NCBI GenBank assembly: GCA_030710605.1
Contig: CP092886.1
Coordinates: 53,052,128 to 53,116,127, forward strand
From: Cordylochernes scorpioides
Lineage: Eukaryota; Arthropoda; Arachnida; Pseudoscorpiones; Chernetidae
Length of the DNA: 64,000 bases
Reading direction: 5' to 3'
Below the pieces are notes generated by a model. That model was not told the origin of the DNA. It worked only from the letters and a program-made list of their open reading frames with translations, and ran no database searches. Below are positions 9,715 to 20,389 of the stretch, piece after piece. Numbering within the stretch: the stretch's first letter is position 1; every line of letters starts with the position of its first letter. A program made the position numbers and the translations under genes.

Positions 9715-12700
9715 TACAAGGGCCGGTCAATAAAGATTAACAATGACCTATAGAAAAATATTTAAATAATTTATCATCATAAAATAAAGTTTTTTGTTCA
9801 AATCTAATTCAAATAATCCTCTTTTGATATATTCAAACATAATTAATATATCTCATATATATATTTCCATATATTCAGTCTGAAGTGAAAACAAGGATCC
9901 GACAAAGGTCGATGATGGAGTTCCTGTTTAAGTCCGGAGACATTTCAGCCACTGTAATTCTCTTAGAGCTAACGTCTATGTATGAAAACGAAAACATGGA
10001 ATAAAAGTCAATACTAAGATAGATTCAGCGCCTTCAGACTGGTTATATTGATATTAGTGATGAAGAAAGGCCAGGTAGACCAACCTTTGTAGTGACGGAC
10101 CAAAATCTGGCCCTAACAGAGGAATTGACCAAGAATAACCGGACAATGACGACACTTATCAAATATTGGAATACTTTCTCTGTCTAATGGAAGTGTACTT
10201 ACGTTTTATAATCGTTTTCTATATCGAACATAATGCCCAAAATGAACGCAAAAACTTTAACACGAGACTCTATTCAAATTCGGAAAGAGATTTGTTTAGA
10301 CCTCATGGAGACTTTTTCTGGAGAACCTTTTCAGGTGTTTGAAAAAAAAGGTGTGATAACATGTGATGAGACTTAGATTTATCATTATTATCCTTCTTCA
10401 AAGATCCAATAAATACAATGCACCCACATAAGACCCATTGCCAGTAAAAAAAAACAAGGTTTCTAAGTAAAAAACATTATATCTAACTTTTGGGATCAAG
10501 AGAAGGGTTGATATTCATTGTCACTCTTTAAAGAAATTATTTTATCAACAAAGAAATTTATTGTAAACCATTAAAAAACTAAAAAGAGCAATTGATACAA
10601 AAATACCAAACTTAAAAAGACACCCTAATCAAATTTCATCAAGATAATGCGAGACCTCACGCGACGCACCTGACTTTGGCGAAGAATGCAGGGTATGGAT
10701 GGACTTTTTGATACCTTACCCTGCGTACAGCCCTGACCTGGCATTCTTACTTCTACTTATTTGGAATATTAAAAAGTTTTTTACGTGGTAAAACTACATT
10801 TGAAAGTGACGCAATTTTACTCTGAGTAATAGTAATATGATATTTCCTTGTTTAATGGAAAAGGTCCTGTCCTTGAAGTAGTTTTTCAAAATTTTGACAA
10901 AATGTCTTGGAAATTGATTTTTTGATAGTTTTGCTATCAAGCATCATGCCATACTCTATCAAAAGCTTTGGTAATGTCTAAAAAACAACGTCCACTGCCT
11001 CCTTGTGGGATCTTCTTATTTGGATATGGTCTATTACAGTGATTAGATGATGGCTTGGGAAGCGTCCTTTTATGAACAAAATTGTTGAGGAAAGAAAAAT
11101 TTAATAGAATCTATTTGCGTCTGCAATCAGCAAAGAACAATTCTCTCGCATATCTTGCCGATGGCAAAGAGAAGGCTGATTGGTCTGAGATCCTCTGGTG
11201 ATTTGGCAGGTGATTTTTTCTGAACGGTTATAATAATATTACGTGTTTTCAAGTCTCTTAGGGAAGTAGCACAGGTGCAGTGCAGCATTGTAGATCTCAG
11301 GGAATGTTTTTTTTTTTTGCCATTTGTGGCGTAGTATTGTCAGTGACCTGGAACTTTATTATTATCTAGGTTTATAATCACTTCCTTGACTTCATTTGGC
11401 AATATCATTGATAGTATTTTTCTTGGTGAAGTTGTTATGTGTTAACGGTTAGATTAGATGGAGCCTCATCCTTACTACCTTGGAAAAGAGTTTAGAGAGA
11501 TGTTCTGCAAGACCATTTCCAATTTCTTTGTCAGTCAGCAGAGTTTTCTATTTTAATTTAAACTAGTGATTTTGTCCGGGGTTTTTTTTTTAGAAGTCCT
11601 TTGGGATCGATTCAAATTTACTTATAAAATGATACAAATTTTCAGATTTTTCTGCTTCAAAGGATCATAATACAAGGGCCGGTCAATAAAGATTAACAAT
11701 GACCTATAGAAAAATATTTAAATAATTTATCATCATAAAATAAAGTTTTTTGTTCAAATCTAATTCAAATAATCCTCTTTTGATATATTCAAACATAATT
11801 AATATATCTCATATATATATTTCCATATATTCAGTCTGAAGTGAAAACAAGGATCCGACAAAGGTCGATGATGGAGTTCCTGTTTAAGTCCGGAGACATT
11901 TCAGCCACTGTAATTCTCTTAGAGCTAACGTCTATGTATGAAAACGAAAACATGGATAAAAGTCAATACTAAGATAGATTCAGCGCCTTCAGACTGGTTA
12001 TATTGATATTAGTGATGAAGAAAGGCCAGGTAGACCAACCTTTGTAGTGACGGACCAAAATCTGGCCCTAACAGAGGAATTGACCAAGAATAACCGGACA
12101 ATGACGACACTTATCAAATATTGGAATACTTTCTCTGTCTAATGGAAGTGTACTTACGTTTTATAATCGTTTTCTATATCGAACATAATGCCCAAAATGA
12201 ACGCAAAAACTTTAACACGAGACTCTATTCAAATTCGGAAAGAGATTTGTTTAGACCTCATGGAGACTTTTTCTGGAGAACCTTTTCAGGTGTTTGAAAA
12301 AAAAGGTGTGATAACATGTGATGAGACTTAGATTTATCATTATTATCCTTCTTCAAAGATCCAATAAATACAATGCACCCACATAAGACCCATTGCCAGT
12401 AAAAAAAAACAAGGTTTCTAAGTAAAAAACATTATATCTAACTTTTGGGATCAAGAGAAGGGTTGATATTCATTGTCACTCTTTAAAGAAATTATTTTAT
12501 CAACAAAGAAATTTATTGTAAACCATTAAAAAACTAAAAAGAGCAATTGATACAAAAATACCAACTTAAAAAGACACCCTAATCAAATTTCATCAAGATA
12601 ATGCGAGACCTCACGCGACGCACCTGACTTTGGCGAAGAATGCAGGGTATGGATGGACTTTTTGATACCTTACCCTGCGTACAGCCCTGACCTGGCATTC

Positions 12701-13325
12701 TTACTTCTACTTATTTGGAATATTAAAAAGTTTTTTACGTGGTAAAACTACATTTGAAAGTGACGCAATTTTACTCTGAGTAATAGTAATATGATATTTC
12801 CTTGTTTAATGGAAAAGGTCCTGTCCTTGAAGTAGTTTTTCAAAATTTTGACAAAATGTCTTGGAAATTGATTTTTTGATAGTTTTGCTATCAAGCCATC
12901 ATGCCATACTCTATCAAAAGCTTTGGTAATGTCTAAAAAACAACGTCCACTGCCTCCTTGTGGGATCTTCTTATTTGGATATGGTCTATTACAGTGATTA
13001 GATGATGGCTTGGGAAGCGTCCTTTTATGAACAAAATTGTTGAGGAAAGAAAAATTTAATAGAATCTCTTTGCGTCTGCAATCAGCAAAGAACAATTCTC
13101 TCGCATATCTTGCCGATGGCAAAGAGAAGGCTGATTGGTCTGAGATCCTCTGGTGATTTGGCAGGTGATTTTTTCTGAACGGTTATAATAATATTACGTG
13201 TTTTCAAGTCTCTTAGGGAAGTAGCACAGGTGCAGTGCAGCATTGTAGATCTCAGGGAATGTTTTTTTTTTTTTGCCATTTGTGGCGTAGTATTGTCAGT
13301 GACCTGGAACTTTATTATTATCTAG
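8871..13325. repeat. Tandem triplication, ~1.95 kb unit (2.3 copies)
   Basis: The segment that starts TAGTAATATGATATTTCC recurs at 8871, 10830 and 12784 (spacings 1959 and 1954). Each full unit is a Jockey RT fragment followed by the 5' part of a mariner. The third unit stops after about 542 bp, in TATTATTATCTAG. By eye the copies differ by only a few substitutions and 1-2 nt indels, so the duplication is recent or an assembly artefact. The unit junction shares a short AGTAA microhomology. Confidence 0.88.
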
Positions 13326-13542
13326 AGGGTGGTTCAGAGAGTTAAATAAGGCGTTTTATCAAAGTGCCTTTGCAAGTTGGCAACAACGCTGGATCAAATG
13401 TATACAGAAGGAATATGGATATATTGAATATTTCTAATATATAGAGGACTGTTTTTGGCGTTCTTATATACAGAGTTTCAGTTTTCTGGTTTGTCAATAA
13501 AAAGTTATTACCGATTTTTCATTATTTATTGACCAAACCCTG
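9717..13542 (+). mobile_element. Degenerate mariner (DD34D type) inserted in the LINE, later expanded
   Basis: The ends CAAGGGCCGGTCAATAAA (9717) and, inverted, CAGGGTTTGGTCAATAAA (ending 13542) are flanked by TA. The relic transposase has MEFLFKSGDIS, an ISDEERPGRPT linker, the first catalytic Asp in VITCDET, then IKFHQDNARPHATHL (second Asp) and a diverged third site before LFGILKSFLRGKTTFESD. It occurs at about 9902-10826 and again at 11856-12780. The C-terminal part (FYQSAFASWQQRWIKCIQ) is only at 13327-13440, beyond the last duplicate. Many stops; dead. Confidence 0.75.
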
Positions 13543-14268
13543 TATAATATATCATAAGATTATACATAGTGACTACTTTGCTTGATAAATGTCTTCCCTA
13601 AAACTCTGTAATTCAGAAATAATAAAAAGGTTAGCGTGTCGATAGATAATACATATTATTCTACCGCATTTTTTCTCCATGGGCGAAACAATCCCTATGG
13701 CTATTCAAATGTCTGTGATGAAGATTTATATAGCTCGAAACTCACTTTGGTTAGCGGTAAATATGAAATTTTTAAAAATTTTGTACGCAGTCTCCGTTGT
13801 TAACAAAGACTATCATCTATCTGAAAATCTGGATGAAAGGTAGAAAAGCCCTAGATCGACTCTTTGACTGCTATTAATCCTTACATGTTGTCGATAACCG
13901 GCCCTCCTGCTCAGATAAACAAAATCGTTTAGATATATATGGTGGGATGAGAATTTAAACATTTTGGGGTCAAAGAATATTCTAAAATCCCGTTCTAAAC
14001 CTCCCGGAATATTCCCTGAGGGACGTGCTTGAGCTATAAATCAACTATGCTAGACATGTGAGGATGCCTCAATTATCTTTTCTCCTCCTATACGCGCTTC
14101 AGACCAGTGTAGAGATCGTTATTACAAACAAAAAAATCTACTACTTCTATTGAGACTGTCGAATAGGCCGAGATTAAAAATGTTCTCGATAAAATTTAGT
14201 AGATGAAAGTTTATCTTGAACAAAATTCTAGATGCTATCCAATTTTACTAGGTTTGGACTGATTCAAC
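13543..14268. other. AT-rich stretch, no gene seen
   Basis: No coding frame, splice structure or recognised repeat. Confidence 0.45.
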
Positions 14269-14272
14269 ATAT

Positions 14273-14819
14273 TGTTACGCAGAATTTAAAAAAAGCACAT
14301 TCCAGAATAGAAGGTTTTTTTTAAACGCTCTGGAATAATGTAGAACAATCTGAGAAGAACTGATTGGTCAATTTAAGACGATTACGCAAGGCTTAGTGCT
14401 GACTGCTTTCTAATTGGCTGACCAACCTTGAGGGTTCTGGAAAGATCTACTCCGAGATATATAGGGATGAGGAGCTCATGCCAGAGGATAGAAGAAGAAC
14501 GAAGCTACGTCGTGCGTCCAAACAAGCGCGAGCTGCTGTCTCAAGAGGTCAGGCTGCTGCTTACTGCCGACGCCGGTGTACTTCGTGGAAGATTCTAAAA
14601 GGTTATACCAACTTCTGTCTCTCTCCTGTTCTGCTCCTGTTTTCCTTTACTGTGGTGTAGTTGCTGAGTTTGAAACATGTTTTGTTGTTGTTATTGTTGT
14701 TGTTTTATTTTGAATTTTCTTCAGTAATTCTTTTATTGATTAAGCTTAAATAAAGTCCTAAAGATTCTTTGTATCCACGGAAATTATTATTTGTCAATAG
14801 CACACACAACAAGGTAACA
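14273..14819. repeat. Solo LTR
   Basis: 547 bp beginning TGTTACGC and ending GGTAACA, flanked by a 4-bp duplication ATAT (14269-14272 and 14820-14823). It contains GATATATAGGGA, a TATA-like motif at about 14455, and AATAAAG near 14750. Internal sequence is lacking on both sides, so it looks like the product of LTR-LTR recombination. Gypsy or BEL type is likely from the 4-bp duplication, but unproven. If TATA and AATAAA are its promoter and poly(A) signal, it reads on the plus strand. Confidence 0.65.
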
Positions 14820-14823
14820 ATAT

Positions 14824-15520
14824 TTTATATACAGTCAAACATTGTAGTTTTATTTCTATTTTATTACTATTCAATATTTGATTTTTAATATTTTTGTTTT
14901 CAACTCTTCCAGCCTCGATTCCTAGAGCGATATCGCGTGGGCACTCCACTTCAAGCTCAACCCTGCTTCCCTAGAATTATATGAACTACATTCAGTCGAA
15001 AGAAAGTAGGGATCACAATTTCGCTGATCAACTGAATATTTGAAAATTAGTATAGAAGTGAAATTGTACTGGGATCAGGTAGATAAATTAAGTGATGGCG
15101 CAAGCCATCAGTAACTTTTAGTTGCACGATCAGGAGATGCCTTTTTTTCCTTAAGTAAATGTTATTTATTTTATTGTGAAAACGAATTTAAAAGGCCTTT
15201 TTTCCTTTATATTCCTCCACAACCCCACAGAAGACATTTATGGCTTCACTAAGGCCACACCAGAAAGTACTTATTCACAACAATACTCTTCCTTAACTTG
15301 TTCTCTTTAGATTCCAAGGAATTTTTATTTATTATGCATTATAACAAATATGTACTTAAGGGGATTTATATACGTGTGTACATATTTCTCGTATAACTTT
15401 ATAAACACTCTCGAATTCATTTATTTATTGTAAAACCGAGTACATATTAGGATCATTCTAATTGTGTGAGTCGAGAGAGATAAGAGAGATAGAGATAACG
15501 CGGCGCTATATGAAAACTAT
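14824..15520. other. AT-rich; contains a ~55-bp interspersed double-hairpin repeat
   Basis: At about 15093-15146 there is GATGGCGCAAGCCATC, then TTTTAGTTGCACGATCAGGA. The same unit recurs near 43277, 50478 and, inverted, 54868. No gene is seen. Confidence 0.45.
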
Positions 15521-15521
15521 T

Positions 15522-15792
15522 ATTCTTCATATTAAAGATACTTCGGCCAGTAAATTATATAATTTTATATAAAATTATTTATAGCTACAAGGGTCACTCC
15601 AAAATATTTGCAATCACTTATTTTTATTAAACCTGCAACTTTCAAATTTTCAGAGCTTCTCAAAGAATATTTTTAACGCTTTGCCAAATGTTTTAATTTT
15701 TGTTCGCTCCTGACGAGAACAATAGATTTTTGTCGAAACGTCGAGACAATAAAAAATATTTACTGGCCGAAGTATCTTTAATTTGAAGAATT
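15522..15792 (+). mobile_element. Inverted-repeat fragment containing a hammerhead ribozyme, Penelope type
   Basis: The arms at 15522-15555 (CTTCATATTAAAGATACTTC, CGGCCAGTAAAT) and 15757-15792 are inverted copies of each other. The 200 bases between them include the hammerhead at 15692-15758. Penelope-like elements carry hammerheads inside repeated or inverted terminal segments, which is the basis for this call. No RT is adjacent; the nearest Penelope RT begins at about 18.4 kb, beyond an unrelated gene. Confidence 0.6.
15692..15758 (+). ncRNA. Hammerhead ribozyme (type I, minimal stem III)
   Basis: The core is CTGACGA (15710-15716), stem II GAACAA...TTTTTGTC (15717-15734) with a G-C closing pair, GAAAC (15735-15739), then GTC with predicted cleavage after C15742. 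Stem I pairs CTC (15707-15709) with GAG (15743-15745). After a 2x2 internal loop it continues TTTTTGTT with AATAAAAA (15748-15755), one G-U included. Stem III is only AC/GU. All residues of the CUGANGA...GAAA core are present. Hammerheads with this stem III are known from Penelope-like elements and may act as dimers. Activity is not shown. Confidence 0.7.
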
Positions 15793-16180
15793 ATGAATGC
15801 CGGCCCGGCAGCCTCTAACTTTACGATAAAAACTACTATGTTCAAAATCCAGTATATCCTCGATTCACTGGCAATCAGGGAACCCACAGCAACTATCGTC
15901 AAGTCAATAAATTTTTACCTCGGGTAGTGTGTTCATTCAAAATTCTAAAAGTTGTAATTAGAAACATCAGCGATGCGCAACAATTTATTTTTATTCACTA
16001 TTCCGCATGTGCTGCATTGTTTTTCAGCAGCCACTTCTTATTGGTCGACGTCACAATTTGATGGATCATTTTTCTGCCCCTCACCACCCTCCAACCTCTA
16101 TATCTCTAAATTAACTATATTTAAATGAAGAGACGACACAAATAAATTAAGAGTAGACGAAGTTTAATTTTCACGTCCTT
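15793..16180. other. Spacer, no gene seen
   Basis: Downstream flank of the unknown gene at 16244-17222; nothing recognised. Confidence 0.4.
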
Positions 16181-16243
16181 TAATAATTTTATTTTAAAAT
16201 TCCAATCAAGAAAAAATATTTATTACGCTTGGTAATAAATTAT

Positions 16244-17222
16244 TTAGCGATATTCCTTCCGGGAATGCTCCTCGTCACGATCCTGGGCTTTGGTCTTGAG
16301 TGCATCCGGATCTTGTTCCACAGCCATAGCTCTCTTGAAGTAGTTAATTTCTTCAGAAATGTCTTTTATCGGCCCTGAAGTCCTAGTTTGGCCTCGAGTC
16401 TTCATATCTGCAGCCCATTTTATTTTGGTGGGATCCAGGTCTATACCCATGTCTTGGAATGCGGCGGAAGACGGGTGTCTTTCTTGATATCCTTTAGCCA
16501 TAGCCATCTCCCTGTAGACGCCCCCTTGGCCTCTAACGTCTTTGTGATCCGAAGAAGGGCGTTGCTCACGAGGATCTCCAGTTCTCGCCATCTCTCTGTA
16601 GAAAGCCACCAGGTGCTCGCTTGGAGGAGGAACTGCTCTGGCTCGGAACTGCGAGCGCCGGGTAAGGTAGGTTCTGTCGAACCGAACATCACAGGGAGTT
16701 CTTTCTTCGGTAGGCTTGGAACTCCACGGTCTTGGGTCAGTCTTCCCATAATACTGCGGCTCCATTGGATCCTTCGCAAATACATTTTCTTTCTTCATAG
16801 GAATCGGCAGGCCAAATTTAGCTCTTGCGTAACCTGGCCGAACATAAGGCGCACTTGAAACTCTTGGTCTAGTATCCAGGTTTTCTACAGACAAATTCTC
16901 GTATTCGGAACATAGCTTCCTATAATCATTCGGGAGATTGTCAGATATTATTGGCTCAAAATTTGAGGTGACACGTTTTTGGGGGGTCGCTATCGTCAAA
17001 GGCTAAATATTCGCAGATTTCGAAAGTCGCATCGTCTGCGGGTTCAGTGACATTTGACCCGGAGCCCAATTTCTCTACGGTGATGAGAGAATCCAAAGGG
17101 TTAACATTCTTTTTGTCACCATGACTTGACATTGGGGAGTTTTCGATTTTTGAATCTCTTTCAAAGTATCCTGAGTATTTCTTTATATCTTCTTCGGATC
17201 CAGAATTACGTCGTTGAGCCAT
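16244..17222 (-). CDS. Unknown intronless gene, ~325 codons, one frameshift
   Basis: From ATG at 17222 (context GAAAATGGC), the frame MAQRRNSGSEEDIKKYSGYF runs to FDDSDP. It must then shift by one base in the run CCCCCCAAAAA (about 16977-16988) to enter the long frame QKRVTSNFEPIISDNLP that ends at 16244. Without the shift, two overlapping frames result. The protein is polar, probably disordered, and rich in Arg, Pro and Glu. It has two related segments, FYREMARTGDPREQRPSS and VYREMAMAKGYQERHPSS. I see no signal peptide, membrane span or known fold. It is more GC-rich than its flanks, with a TATAAA upstream and AATAAA (minus strand, 16219-16224) just downstream. It could be a host gene with an assembly error in the homopolymer, a fresh pseudogene or a retrocopy. 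Confidence 0.6.
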
Positions 17223-17308
17223 TTTCTTCCTATTAGTTACAATCTTAGCTGGCGAAGAATATATATTTTGCGATACAAACACAATTTTGTTAACTGCAGC
17301 AAATCTCG

Positions 17309-17314
17309 TTTATA
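17309..17314 (-). promoter_or_regulatory. Candidate TATA box of the unknown gene
   Basis: TATAAA on the minus strand, about 90 bases upstream of the ATG at 17222. A start site near 17280 would leave a leader of about 60 bases. Positional evidence only. Confidence 0.35.
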
Positions 17315-17329
17315 AATAAAATTAAACAA

Positions 17330-18040
17330 TCCAACTTTGATATTAGCGCGAGCTCGTGCTCCCCCCATTTTAAGAAATTTTAACATATCAATTATTTTAT
17401 TATAATTAATATATTTAATTAATAAATCATATATATTCTAATATATGTTAGATATTTGGAATATCAATTTCTAGAGAAAATGTAGGTAAAAATATAGACA
17501 TAAAACAATGTTGTTTTAAAAGAAGCCTATAGCACTTTTTATTCCGAAATTAAATAAACCTTTCTCGCTGTAATCAATAACAAATTAAAAAACTATTCTT
17601 GGTTAAGTTTTAAATTTCCAAACGAAACCTTCGTACAATCCAATAAAGTGCTAGTGTACAAAGCAAATAAAGGGATTAATTCTTTTTTATGCCATTTGTC
17701 AACGGCCATTTTTAATAAAATATTCGTCTAAAAGTTTGAAGCTGCATTTGAGGTAAACGAATTGGAAAAGCAAAATAAAAATATTTCTAGCGCCACTGGA
17801 CTCATAAATGATGCGTTCAGGCAATGATCTGGTCTTCCCTGTAATTATAATAAATTTCAAATCAGGCATGCATTCTCTAATTGATAGCTATGCAAATTTG
17901 TTCAACAACGAATGGCGTTTGTTTGAAAGGTGTGGAGAAATCGACTTTTAAAGAGAAAAAAAGATGTAACTGCTGTATTTTGCAAATATAGGAGTCTGCC
18001 ATTTTCTTCAAAAAGGAAGTTCTGCCATTTTCTTCAAAAA
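17330..18040. other. AT-rich stretch, no gene seen
   Basis: Upstream flank of the minus-strand gene. A short direct repeat (TCTGCCATTTTCTTCAAAAA) occurs at about 17994 and 18020. No coding signal. Confidence 0.4.
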
Positions 18041-18044
18041 GAAA

Positions 18045-18350
18045 GTCGAAGTAGATGACATGTTCTTGAGATTATCGGGAAGTACGGAATTCTCGACCTG
18101 TCAAGAGCGTACAGGCAGTTAGGTAATAGTATAAGAATAGGCCAAGGCAGTAGTGAATATCAACACTACGACAGGGTTGTTAGCGTTTAAAATACTACGG
18201 TATGAATAAACTGCAGCTCCGAATAAGTTTCAAAGAATCATGGATAATATGTTCGCCGTTATGTCCGGAGTGGCGTGCTACATTGATGACATATTGATAC
18301 AGGAAAATATCCCAGGGATCATGAAACGAACTCAGGACTGATTTTTTTCT
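18045..18350 (+). pseudogene. Gypsy-type reverse transcriptase fragment
   Basis: Frames across one or two shifts give ILDLSRAYRQL (RT motif A), TTTGLLAFKILRY, APNKFQRIMDNMFAVMSGVA and CYIDDILI (motif C, here YIDD). These are typical of Ty3/Gypsy RT. About 100 codons survive and the rest of the element is absent. It abuts the Penelope-like element. Confidence 0.7.
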
Positions 18351-20146
18351 AATATATCCTCAAAACATCAAAACACTGTAGTCAATATTTCTAACTAATC
18401 AATTACACCCAATGCTACGAGACTTTTATCAAACCTAATAAATTATGTTACGTCTCGAAAGATTGATATAACTAGGACTTTAGCTGCTATTGAAAATTCT
18501 ATAAAACTTTTACTATATCAAAATAAGGTCAAAATAAGATTATAGGTTACACCAATAATTTAAAAAATGGAACTACAAAATAAAACTAATTTAAATCTAG
18601 AAAAAAGACAGGCTATCAAATCATTAAAACATAATAAAGATATTAATATAACACCTTCAGACAAAGGAAGAAAACACAGTAATTATGAACACAACAGATT
18701 ACAACACTAAAATTTGTCAATTACTTCAAGAAGATGAAACTTATGAACATCTAACTAAAATCCATTATCTAATCTCACTAAGGAATTTAATAAAAAAACT
18801 CATCAAAATAATACGTGTACACAAACTAGAGAAGAAAACCTTCGAAAATTTTAAAGCACAAGACACTAATCTACCTCACTTTTATGGGCTTCCAAAAATT
18901 CATAAGCCTAACACACCGTTATGCTTTAGTGTGTCATATGCTGGCTCATCACTTTACCCTCTCACAAAATTTATTTCTCCCATTATCTCTCCACTTCAGA
19001 AATTACTCCCCCCACACTGTCCCAAATTCAACAGTAGCTGTTGAGAAAATCCAAAACCTTTCAATCTCTAATCAAAGCCGAATGGTATCATTCGACGTCG
19101 AATCTTCATACACTTCAATTCCACATGATGAAGCAATTTTAACTCTCAAAAATTTATTGAAACCCACCAACGCTCTGTTCTTCCTTTTTCATCTGAAGCT
19201 TGGATAGAATTAATTAAACTTTGCTTAGAATATAATTATTTCAGCTATAAAGACCAATTCTTCAGACAAATTAAAGGCCTGCCGATGGGTAACCCTATTT
19301 CATCGGCTTTGGCAAATATCTTCATGAATCAATTTGATCAATTTGTTACAGAATCAAAACATTTAAAAATTATTTTATGGCAAAGATATATAGAAGACAT
19401 TTTTTGTATAACTGTGAATCAGAAATTTCAATCTTTCCAAAATTTTTGAATAATCAAAAACCATTTTTGAAGTTCACACACGAAATTGAAAAAATCAATT
19501 CTCTGGCATTTTTAGATATTCAAATAAAAAAATAAAACAAAATAAAATTGAAACTAGTATTTATAGAAAGTCTACCCACACTCTCTCTGGAAACTACCTA
19601 AATTTCAATTCTTTCGGCCCAGTCCATCACAAAACTTCTGTAGTAAACACTCTCTCTAAAAGATTAACTACACATTGCTCAATGAAAAATGATGAAAATA
19701 TGGAGAGAAATAGAATTTTTAGAGACCTAAAAAACAATGATTACCCAGAAAAATTTATTAAAAATAACCTTTATAAACCTAAATTTGTACAATCAAGCAA
19801 CAGCTCTGATCAATCAAAAAAGTTTTATTGCACCCTCCCTTACAGCTACGGCTCTGAACGCATTGCCAGAGTCTTAAAGAGAAACAATATAATTGATACA
19901 TATATATAAATCTTCATTCAATTTGAAAAAATTCCTACGCACCCAGACACCAAAAAAAATTGCAAATTAAAAAACAGAAACAATGTAATTTACAAAATAC
20001 CATGTAATGATTGCCCCGCCAAATACATAGGAGAAACAAGCAAGCCTCTAAAAGATCGCATCAATCAACACAAATCTGGTTTAAGAAATTATAATCCATT
20101 ATCACTCCTTGTAGACCACGCTTTGAAAAACAATCACACACCGGAC
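18351..20146 (+). pseudogene. Penelope-like element, RT and start of GIY-YIG endonuclease
   Basis: Frameshifts break the frame, but the order is clear: EKRQAIKSLKHNKDINITPS with DKG (N-terminal), LPHFYGLPKIHKPNTPL, motif A VSFDVESSYTSIPHDEA, motif B IKGLPMGNPISSALANIFM, motif C RYIEDIF (Asp-Asp replaced by Glu-Asp), INSLAFLDIQI, and SGNYLNFNSFGPVHHKTSVV. The endonuclease starts NNVIYKIPCNDCPAKYIGET and runs to HALKNNHTPD. There it is cut by a Copia insertion, with the coding sequence resuming at 24597. Penelope-like RTs are telomerase-related and combine RT with a C-terminal GIY-YIG nuclease. This copy is inactive. Confidence 0.88.
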
Positions 20147-20389
20147 TGTTGTGGGTCGGTGATGCAAAAGAACAGTCAAATAAGTGATTTTATAAATATA
20201 ATATTATTATTAGATATAAGGATATATATGTTGACAAAAGAATAGCAACCGCACACAGCAGTTGAACAAAGGTAGGCTAAAAGACTAAATACAAGATGAC
20301 GGCGGCAGGAAGGGGGGTGGGGCCGTTCCCATTGGTCAGTTATCTTCATGCAGCGCCGCCACGCGGCCGCGTCCACGCTTCTCTCATCA
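20147..20389 (-). repeat. Copia-B 3' LTR
   Basis: 243 bp, TG...CA, the downstream LTR of the minus-strand element; preceded on the minus strand by the purine tract AGTGGGGGAA. Confidence 0.93.
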
